NCBI RefSeq assembly: GCF_038396675.1
Contig: NC_088931.1
Span: 11,071,001 to 11,135,000, forward strand
DNA from: Hydra vulgaris
Taxonomy: Eukaryota; Cnidaria; Hydrozoa; Anthoathecata; Hydridae
Direction: 5' to 3'
DNA length: 64,000 nt
Position 1 is the stretch's first letter; each line of letters opens with the position of its first letter. Position numbers and translations under genes: made by a program. This document shows positions 1 through 64,000 of this stretch, one piece after another. The notes under the pieces were generated by a model. It made no database searches and had not been told where the DNA came from. It saw nothing but the letters and a program-made list of their open reading frames with translations.

Positions 1-360
1 TTTAAAACCCTGAAAAACCAACAACATAAAACCGACATAAAAAAGACAATTTAAATTGCGTACTGTTCGATGTAGAATTTGATGGTGATTATTTATCTGA
101 AAAAAAAAGTCAAAAATTAGACATACTTCGTAAGATATCTTAAAAACAGTACTTTTCTTCTTAATTAAAACGTTTCCCGAATTCCGAACAGATTTTGCAC
201 TTTTTTTTGCAAAAGTTAGCATTTTTACGCACTAGTAATTAACAACATTATTTAACAATGGTACTTTAACGTCATTAACTTAGAAACTCATTAACGCTTT
301 TAACTTTTTTATTGAATTTCTAAACGTCTTGTTTATCTTAACGTTTGTTAATGAAAAAAT

Positions 361-1710
361 GTCATCGTTTGAAAAGAAAATCGCGAAAGAAAAACTAAAC
401 TCTGTATTGAGGCTATCAATAATAAGAAGATGTCATATTCAGAAGCCGCTTTATGTTATAACATTCCTAAAACAACTATTTTTTGTAGACTAAAAGAAAT
501 AAATTGAGCTGTTGGTGTTGGTAGGCCCAGAGCAATAAGCCAAGTGACGGAGAGGCTAAAAGTTGAACTTGTACAGTTTATGAGTGACATTGGCTTCAGC
601 TTAAAAAGAAATGATATTTTAACTGTGGTCGAAAACTATTTGAAGGAATCTAAACAAACTTATTTATTCAAGAACGGTAAACCTACTCGAAAGTGGTACA
701 ATAGTTTCATGAAAAAATATTCGAAAAATATCTGTGAAAGAAAAGCTACTAGCATGCAAGCTGTAAGAGCGGTGTCTTCGCAACCAGCAATTATTGATGA
801 ATGGTTCAGCCAAGTTGACGCTGTTTATCGAGAGCATAATTTAAACGAAAAGCCGTTTCATGTGTTCAACTGTGATGAAAGTGGATTGAAATTTGATCAA
901 GGTAAAGTCAACATTGTTTGTCGAAAAGGAATAAAAAAGTTCAAAACAAGTTGTTTTGGATTTTTTATTCCTTTTCGAACAAATGAAAAACATATGACTA
1001 CATTTTTAACCTGTTGTGATACTTTTGGATATTTTCTACCTCATCAAGTTGTTTATCAAGGTCGAATTTTGATGAAAGCTTGGGTTCAAGGTGGTGCTTC
1101 TGATGTTTATTATTCTACCAGCAAATCAGGTTGGATAGAAAGCAAAAGTTTCATAGAATGGTTTCGTTCTATTTTTTCAGTTCACGCAAACAAACTTCAA
1201 GGGTCTAAAAATCTATTTTTAGACACCCATGTATCTCACATTAATTTTGAATTAAAAAGATTATCTGAATCAAACAACATAATTTTATTCCGTTTGCAAG
1301 CTCAAACAAGTCATTTTTTGCAACCACTAGAATCTAGTGCATTTTCCGCACGTAGGTCTTTTAGCATGGCTGGAAACTGCCGGTTACTTAAACTTAAATA
1401 AGAATTTCTAACCAAGTAACTTCTACAATTCGCTTCCTTCCAACTTTACAGTTTTAAAAACTCCAACATCTAGTGACTAGATGTTGGAGTTTTTAAAACT
1501 GTAAAGGCGGAAAGAAGCGAATTGTAGAAGTTTACATGGTTAGAAATTCTTATTTAAGTTTAAGTAGCCGGCAGTTTCCAGGTATGCTAAAAGGCCTACG
1601 AGCGGAAAATGTACGTAGAGGTTTTGAAAACACAGGCATATTTCGACTCAATCGTTCAAAAATAACTCCAAATAAAACTGCTATCGGCGCTATTTTTCAA
1701 CATGCAACGT
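361..1710 (+). pseudogene. Tigger/pogo-like transposase relic
   Basis: A degraded DDE transposase of the pogo/Tigger type. From about 361 a CENP-B/psq-like helix-turn-helix can be read (motif MSYSEAALCYNIPKTTIFCR), but only across a frameshift and a TGA near 507. The largest open part starts at 544 and carries the first catalytic block (NCDESGL, residues about 109-115). Near residue 228 it carries FLDTHVSH, the usual second-aspartate block, followed by FLQPLE, which resembles the third block. The reading frame then runs into a large inverted duplication. The true C-terminus resumes at about 1576-1710 (GFENTGIFRLN), typical of Tigger proteins. It is inactive. I saw no clear terminal inverted repeats, so the element borders are unknown. 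Confidence 0.8.
1337..1612. repeat. Large inverted duplication inside the Tigger relic
   Basis: Two arms of about 136 nt (1337-1473 and 1477-1612) are reverse complements with few mismatches, around a 3-nt centre at 1474-1476. The left arm is an antisense copy of the transposase sequence that continues correctly in the right arm. It therefore inserts nonsense residues after the FLQPLE block and stops the frame at 1401. Confidence 0.85.
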
Positions 1711-1975
1711 AACATTCTTAATTAACGTAACATTCTTAATTAACGTAACATTCTTAATTAACGTAACATTCTTAATTTAACGTAACATTCTTAATTAGCG
1801 TAACATTCTTAATTAACGTAATATTTTAATAAATTAATTAACGAAACATTCTTAATTAACGTAAAATTCTTTATTAACTGTTACATTCTTAATTAACGTA
1901 ACATTCGTAATTAGCGTAACTGTTACATTCTTAATTCTTTTACTAACGTAACTGTTACATTCTTAATTCTGTTAC
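1706..1975. repeat. 18-bp minisatellite
   Basis: A tandem array of a unit close to CGTAACATTCTTAATTAA, about 14 copies. The copies are regular at the left and become degenerate to the right, with inserted GTAACTGTTACATT variants. It directly follows the transposase stop codon and may be the decayed tail of the Tigger element. Confidence 0.8.
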
Positions 1976-2981
1976 GGAAATTTATATTTTTCTCGAAAAT
2001 AAAGGAATTATTTTCTCACCCTTCCTTGCACAAAGATACTTGTAACTTGGACTGGGAAACCAATTTTTGGTATTTATCTTGGTTTGTTACCTGATATGGT
2101 AAAAACCGATTAGAAAACAGTATTAGCGCAACATTGTTACAGTATGTATAATATAAAAGTGATGTTGTGCTAATATTGCTGCTTCAGAAACTTCCCAATA
2201 TCGATAGAAAAATGGCTATAACTTGTCGTTTTGGCGATTGAATCTTCATTGTTAATTTCAATGACTGTGTTGTTTTTGTTTGTAGAACTCACAACTTCCT
2301 TACCAGGGTCAGTTTCAGGAAAAGAAAGACTAAATTCTTCTAATATATTTGTACTATTTTCAGCCTCGCCGATTTAAACACAATTAAATGTTCGAATGAT
2401 AACACAGGAGATAACCCCAAAGTGAATGAAATAGCAATATTCTGTATTGGCAGATTTAGTGGTTCTTTTAATAAATTAATAATCTAAAATACTAGGTCTC
2501 TTAAGGGTCAGCTAATAAAATAAAATGTCTTTTAAAATAAGAAACAAGTTTATATTAAACTAGAACTAGTTTAAAAATATTCCCTTTTGTTTAAAAAAAT
2601 GTTTTTCCTAATATTTTTAGGAGTTTTACGAATTTAAAAAAACTTGTAATAAATTTATTTGTTAAAAAAATACTTTTTTATTAACATTTTGACTACCAAA
2701 AACTACAATATTCATCGCGTAAATAAATAAATATTAATACAAATTATTGCTGTGTTATAAGTGTGGAACGCCAAAGCTGCCTTAAGTATGGAATGGTAAA
2801 GCTTCCTTTGCCTTAAGTATGGAACGCCAAAGCTGCCTGAGTGCGTTCAGTTCATTATGCGATATTTTTTTTTTAAATCAATAAATTGTTTCTTGATTTA
2901 CTGTTTCCGAACTTAGCATGTTTCGATTGTTTACAATTCTGTTGGTAAAAAAGTGTATTTTGCTGAAAAACGAATTATGAG
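1976..2981. other. AT-rich spacer, no gene seen
   Basis: No recognisable coding sequence. At 2759-2842 a short block containing TGGAACGCCAAAGCTGCC is present twice, with a shorter related piece between. Confidence 0.4.
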
Positions 2982-4215
2982 CTACTTAGAGATGGAGTGC
3001 TTATTTTTTAAATGAGGTTGGTTGGTATTTAAAATGCTTATGCAGTTGATAATTTCATATAATTTGTGGATTTTGAATTGGTATTTTAGATCATCCCTTG
3101 CACTTCGTGTTTCTAAAGACATAGTTCCTAATCTTTTCAGCCGGTCTCCACAACTGTACTTTCTTAACTCAATAATAGTTTTTGTCGCTCTTCTTTGCAT
3201 ACTTTCTATATTTTAATGTCACCTTTTAAGTATTGACACCAGGCAGGCACGGCATATTCCAAGTGAGATCTTACTAAAGATAGACACAATTGTCTTATAA
3301 TTATAATTCTATTATTACTTTTGAATGTTTTCTTTATTAATCCTTTATTAGTTATAGTTGCAATATGTTTATTCCATTTCAGGTCTTTTGTAAACAATAC
3401 ACCCAAGTCTTTTTTCATTCTAGTTATTTCCATTTTATGTTAGTTTAGTTCAATGCCATAATTCTTGTTATTTTGACCAAAATACATTTCTCCTCGTTGA
3501 AAGTCATAGACCATGTTTTAGCCCATTCCCATATTTTATTAATATCATGTTGAAAATATAAATAATATGTTTCATTAGAAACAACAGCTAATATATTTGT
3601 GTCTTCTGCAAATAGTTTGCGGTGACATGTAATATTGTCCAACATATTGTTAATGTACAGAACAAATAGTATTGGTCCTACCACTTAACATACTGAGTCT
3701 TAAGATACTTAACTAGTAACCTGTATCCAATTTGATGAAGATCTTCTTAATATGACTCTTTGTTTACTATTGGTCAAAAAAGCACAAGTCCATTTTATTA
3801 ATTAGCTATCCATCCCATATTTTTCTAATTTATAAATAAGTTTTTTGATGGGATCCTTATGAAATGCTTTAGCAAAATCAACCGGTATCCTTAAATTTAA
3901 ATAGTAAGAAAGTCGTAAGTTTCCAACAAGTTAGTAGTGTAACATTTTGAAGGAACGAACCATTGCTGGTTCGGATTAATTAGTTTGTTGCTATTTAAGT
4001 AAAGTGTTATCTTTAATCAAACTTTTCATTAATTAGTACAAAATCACAGACTCAGTTGGTAGTTTCCAGTTCAGTTTTGTTTCCTTTTTTAAATATCGGA
4101 ACATTTGCTAATAGCCATTCGTTTGGTAAAGTAGAGGAGTTAAACAATGTGAAAAGTAAAATAGAATGCGGAGCTGAAATAGTTGGTGCCAAATTTTTCA
4201 ATAAGGCTGAATAAA
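2982..4215 (-). pseudogene. CR1-type LINE reverse transcriptase, 3' fragment
   Basis: Reading leftwards on the minus strand, pieces of one reverse transcriptase appear in order, split by frameshifts. Near 4215-4080 is the fingers segment (TISAPHSILLFTLFNSSTLP). At 3684-3445 is the palm, with GPILFVLYIN and LFAEDTNI (LFADDT with Asp changed to Glu). At 3433-3206 is the thumb (DLGVLFTKDLKWNKHI, LVRSHLEYAVPAW), and at 3200-2982 the CR1-like C-terminus (QRRATK). The catalytic YADD/FADD motif is damaged. It lies 250 bp upstream of the ZNF277 start, antisense to that gene. Assignment to CR1 rather than another jockey-superfamily clade is inference. Confidence 0.85.
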
Positions 4216-4445
4216 TGAAATTGTATTTCATATATTTATTACGATTTAATGATACAACTTTTTTTTTTTTTGACCTACTCTAATATATACACCCACTTAC
4301 AGTATATAGATGTTTTGCAAACAAAAAAATTTATTTCTCTCCGTCACATCAGTTAACCTTAAATTTGGTTATCATTCTCTTTTATTTGGACCTTTGCGGA
4401 CAGTAACGAGTTATAATCCGTCGGGCGCACGCTTTAAATAATAAA

Positions 4446-4466
4446 CTGCAAATTTTTTTTTCAGCA
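4446..4466 (+). promoter_or_regulatory. Probable (trans-)splice acceptor before the start codon
   Basis: A pyrimidine run ending in TTTTTTTTCAG (AG at 4463-4464) is followed by CA and the ATG at 4467. This is a canonical 3' splice site 2 nt from the initiation codon. Either a spliced leader is joined here, as Hydra is known to do, or an unseen 5' non-coding exon lies upstream. A normal promoter is not recognisable here. Confidence 0.7.
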
Positions 4467-56280
<51,814 letters not shown>

Positions 56281-57150
56281 TCTGTGATTCTTGATCTGTG
56301 ACTCTTAATTATATGTGTTGTAAACTGCTAAATAGATCATTACGACTATTTTTTTTTTGATTCCTCAAAATTTTGTTCATAGTACTATGATAATTTACAA
56401 CACTTAACACCTTTTTATGACACGCTTTGTTTTTTACAGAATGCGATTTGTAGTTTTTTAGTTGATAAGCTGAGTACCATTTTTACCAGCTCGATTGATT
56501 TAAAGACAGGTCTGTAAAATGCGCAAAATTTGCGTATTTTACAGATCTGTTTAAAGGCAATAAAAAATCAAAAAGTAAAAGCTCTATTTTACCAGGTTCC
56601 AAACAAAATATTCTAACTTTGTCAACGAATCTATTCTTTTTAAAATAAATTTCGCTGATAAAAAATTAAATAAAATTAAAATCTTTAAATATTTTGAATA
56701 CGAGATGTTTCGCTCAAAAGTTTTAACTTGACATACTTTCCAATGTCCGTGTTTGTAATATTAAATAATAGAAAAGAGGTACGTCGGAAAGTTATTTAAT
56801 ATGAAGATATCTTGGAAAGTTTAATATGAAGATATCTTGGTTTTAATAAATTTTTCTACTATTTTATGTGAATTATTTGTAATTAAAAGTTTAGAAAATG
56901 TTACTTATTGCAAATTGAAAGTATTATTCTAATTCTACAATTTAATGAAGAAAGCAACATTTTTTTTATTGAAATAAAGAAAAGATATACTTTAATAACT
57001 TTTCATAACAAAAATTTTATGAAAAAAGAGTTCCGTCCTTAAATACATCAATCAGCTTTTAAACTTATCGTAGGGTATTATAAAGTTCTAATATTGTTTA
57101 TTTGTGTATATTATACATGTGCGTTTTTGTGTGTATATTAACAGGGGCTA
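56281..57150. other. 3' flank of ZNF277
   Basis: A hairpin at 56508-56552 (AGGTCTGTAAAATGCGCAAA and reverse complement) is followed by AATAAA at 56559-56564, the first clear polyadenylation signal after the stop codon. Beyond that the sequence is AT-rich with no gene. Confidence 0.45.
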
Positions 57151-58266
57151 AAGTAGAATTGGAAATCAAGTGGAACGGTGTTAAAAAGTTCAAACTGGTT
57201 GTTCAAAAGGATGCGGAATAACCCATTCGGGTACACATTAACTACTTTTTTCCAAAAATGTTTGCTTATGTCAAAAGCTTTTATTAATTAAATGGTTATT
57301 TAAGGGACAGAATTTTTATAGTAAGCTAATTTTGGTGTTCAACCAGAAACGTATTTGCATAAACAAGAAACAGTTATGTTTATGAAATTATTTTAGGAAA
57401 CTTACAACTTTTCGATGAGTATTGATTTAGTTAATAATAGTAAAAAAAAATATTTTATCAACTTGTTGCTCTCACGTTTGGGGCGGAGGCGTCTCAAATT
57501 TTAGTTCTTTTTTTCTTCCTAGGCTTAAATCACAATTTTTCGAAAGCATCTTTATTTAGCATAAGTATAAACTTAGATGTTCAGAGTTTTCTGTCTTAAA
57601 ATTAGCATAAAACACAAAAAAATTTTCCTTATAAAAATCTTAACGATTTGTTTTATTTTTAGTTCTATTTAATTAGAAATTCATTTAGATCATTTCGAAT
57701 TTACGCTCATTTAAACTTAATTGTAAGCACAAAATAAAAAGTTTTTCCTCGTAGAGTCCAAAATTTTAGTAAAATTTAAAATAGCTGTCTAACTTTAACA
57801 AAAGTCAGCGCGCAGTGAAATTGACCTACTACTACAATGAGATTAATTAGGTGTAACTTATGGACAATCCTATTTAAAAAAACAACAATCCAAAAACGAG
57901 ATGATGGAACGGTTGCAATGAAATATTAAAAGAAGTGGAACGGTTTTTTAATTAGTCGGCTAGGGAGGAACGGCGTTTCTCTTTAATCTCTGATATTATG
58001 TGTATATTAGGGTTATTTACATTATTATCAAATTTCGATTATTTACATTATTATCAATGCTTTTAATATTCAATGAAGCAAAACTTAATTGTCGTTTTTG
58101 CAAATTAATGTGTTTTTATAGTTAGCGGAACAAAGAATTTTAGAAAAGCTTTAGGTAACACTACTTATAATGAAAAAAAAAACAACCATAAATTAAGTTG
58201 AGTTTTGAACCAGCCCAATTTTTAAAAAGAAAGGTGACAGCCACCCTTATCACCCTTGTTCCGGGC

Positions 58267-58267
<1 letters not shown>
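57151..58267. other. Repeat-like sequence, no gene seen
   Basis: AAGTGGAACGGT occurs twice in direct orientation (about 57169 and 57932). A middle part (57440-57600) is weakly similar to the CAGTGGTGTACACTG-type MITE (CTCACGTT...GCATAAGTATAAAC). This is possibly an old non-autonomous element. Confidence 0.3.

Positions 58268-58345
<78 letters not shown>
58268..58345. repeat. (TA)n array
   Basis: About 38 TA units. The long TY/YI frames on both strands here are artefacts. Confidence 0.97.
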
Positions 58346-58349
<4 letters not shown>

Positions 58350-58699
58350 CAATGCTTTAGATCTAGTTCATTTCAAGGAGTTGTAGTTTACAAAGTTTTG
58401 TCATAGGTTGTGTACTTTAGGTAAATATTTTCCATTTTGAAATGGTTTCATATTTTGAAATTTCCTGTCCTGAAATTATTATAATTCTTATGTATTATGT
58501 ATATTTCATACATCAACTAAATTATTTTATGTATAATTATAATCACTATCAAAATTTTTAAAAGATTTCTTAGTCAATGTTATTTTTACTTTTTTGTCTT
58601 TGGTATACTGTTTAAGTTTTTTCAAGGTATTTCATGTTTCGAGATTTTTTCCCCAATACTTTAAATCCTTCTTGATTTTTTTTTAATATTTTGAGCTCA

Positions 58700-59665
58700 T
58701 AAAATTATTATTTATTCAGTTATTCAGTTATTCAGATGAAAAAAGTTATACTATTTCTTTGATTGAAAAAGTTGAGCATTTTATTAAAAGAATTCGTTGG
58801 AAAGCCCATTTTTTCTTAAAACCAAATACAAACACAGGTGATGTATTTAATAATAACCAAGATATATATATAAGCAGAAGTAATAACTTTTTTTTCTGGT
58901 TTACTTAACCCGAAATCTCGAAAAATATTAAGAGATGATTATCGAGAGTATTGTCAACTTGCTTTGCAATTACTCAATCCAAAACAAATAAATATACAGT
59001 AACACAAACCTGGAGCCTTCCATCATGCTAGATGGATGTGTACAATCTTGTTCAGCTCAAAAATGTTTGTTTTGCTGACCTGGCAGAATATGGAAAAAGT
59101 TATATGGCGAAATAATCACAGGTTTGTAAATTTACTTTACTATTTTATGTGAAAATATGGCTTATGTGCACAAGCACAGTCGATGCCCCATTTAATGACT
59201 TGGAATTCTGCAAAGAAATGCTTATTTATAAAAAAATTGACAATAATGTTGCTGTTGCTGCCCTGGAAACATTTAATCGGCATCTTTGATATTTAACCGA
59301 AGAAATGTCCCCTCTTTCATTATTTTCTGATAAGGTATCTGATTGTGATAAAACTAAAATTGGTAAAACAATTCTGAAAAATATAAAAGAAAACTGTGAA
59401 CATGATATAGGCTTTCCGCTATTTCCCTTCTGAAGCAGAGTACTTGTTTGACTGATTTAATTGGACCAAAGTTAAGTACCATTTTAATTTTATTCGGATA
59501 TTCGAACGAGGATGGTGGTTGGTTGGAAAAATCCCCAAAGTTTTGGAAAGCTAACAGAAATTTTAAATACATGTTTGAGCATATCAAATCACTGAAATCT
59601 GTAAACGATACAGCAGAACGAGCTGTAAAACTAATTCAAGACTATGCAATATTTTTTTTTTTGTT
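58700..59665 (+). pseudogene. Relic of an unassigned transposon-like protein
   Basis: With frameshifts the plus strand reads EKVEHFIKRIRWKAHFFLKP, then FHHARWMCTILFSSKMFVLL, and finally the open stretch 59448-59640 with DLIGPKLSTILILFGY, WLEKSPKFWKAN and VNDTAERAVKLIQDYA. I recognise the VNDxAERxVKLIxD ending as typical of a multicopy invertebrate gene family of transposon-like nature, but cannot name its superfamily. No ends were identified. Confidence 0.5.
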
Positions 59666-63814
<4,149 letters not shown>

Positions 63815-63875
63815 GCTTTATTTTCTTTATTACGAATAATTTCCACCGGACAGAAACCTTTATGCTTATATAAGT

Positions 63876-63899
63876 ATGACCATATAATTATATGGTCAT
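63876..63899. repeat. 24-bp perfect palindrome
   Basis: ATGACCATATAA directly followed by its reverse complement TTATATGGTCAT, no spacer. Nothing else is recognised from 63814 to the end. Confidence 0.9.
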
Positions 63900-64000
63900 C
63901 AAAAAGCCTTATAAAACAAAATCACCGAATTCTCGACAGTTTCGTGTCCGTCGTTGAAAGAAATAATCAAACGTTGGATTTTCTGCCCTACCTTCTTAAT

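Overview
The window looks like nuclear DNA from a brown Hydra or a close hydrozoan. It is very AT-rich and has no operons. It is full of long (TA)n arrays, CR1/jockey-type LINE fragments, hAT and pogo/Tigger transposon relics and small inverted-repeat elements. Its one host gene is split into small exons, and its start codon sits 2 nt after a strong splice-acceptor motif, as expected for spliced-leader trans-splicing, which is known in Hydra. The species assignment is inference.

The host gene is a ZNF277 orthologue on the + strand. I assembled it from 13 exons between 4467 and 56280. Every junction has GT/AG borders and compatible phase. The exons sum to 1224 nt (407 codons plus stop), and the protein has five C2H2 fingers and the ZNF277-specific linkers. 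The exons form clusters (4467-4681; 26307-26562; 36531-36940; 43386-44367; 55697-56280) separated by four large introns (21.6, 10.0, 6.4 and 11.3 kb) that are almost wholly mobile DNA.

Upstream of the gene (1-4215) lie a Tigger/pogo relic disrupted by a fold-back, an 18-bp minisatellite and a CR1 LINE 3' fragment. Intron 1 holds a gypsy integrase scrap, a minus-strand transposon gene of unassigned family, a ~7-kb interval bounded by inverted arrays of 30-bp repeats with a hAT relic inside, two or more MITE families inserted in (TA)n tracts, a ~1.1-kb element with a 10-bp flanking duplication, and a second Tigger relic. Intron 3 holds a 3.6-kb pogo-like DD35D element with TIRs and a TA duplication, tRNA-derived SINEs around a MITE, a LINE 3' end, a hAT scrap and a 43-bp satellite. 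Intron 6 holds a TIR element and a jockey-like LINE with its catalytic core deleted. Intron 9 holds a CR1/L2-like LINE split by a MITE, further LINE and SINE pieces, and a hAT relic that itself contains a MITE.

Downstream of the gene (56281-64000) are a relic of an unassigned transposon-like protein and a comparatively young 2.9-kb hAT (DUF4371/ZMYM-type) with TIRs and an almost complete but stop-interrupted transposase. A fold-back MITE between two (TA)n arrays follows. Apart from ZNF277 I see no convincing host gene. The most notable signals are the fully assembled host gene with duplicated splice-acceptor/exon remnants at exons 9 and 10, repeated use of (TA)n arrays as insertion sites, and an unusual number of near-perfect short hairpins.
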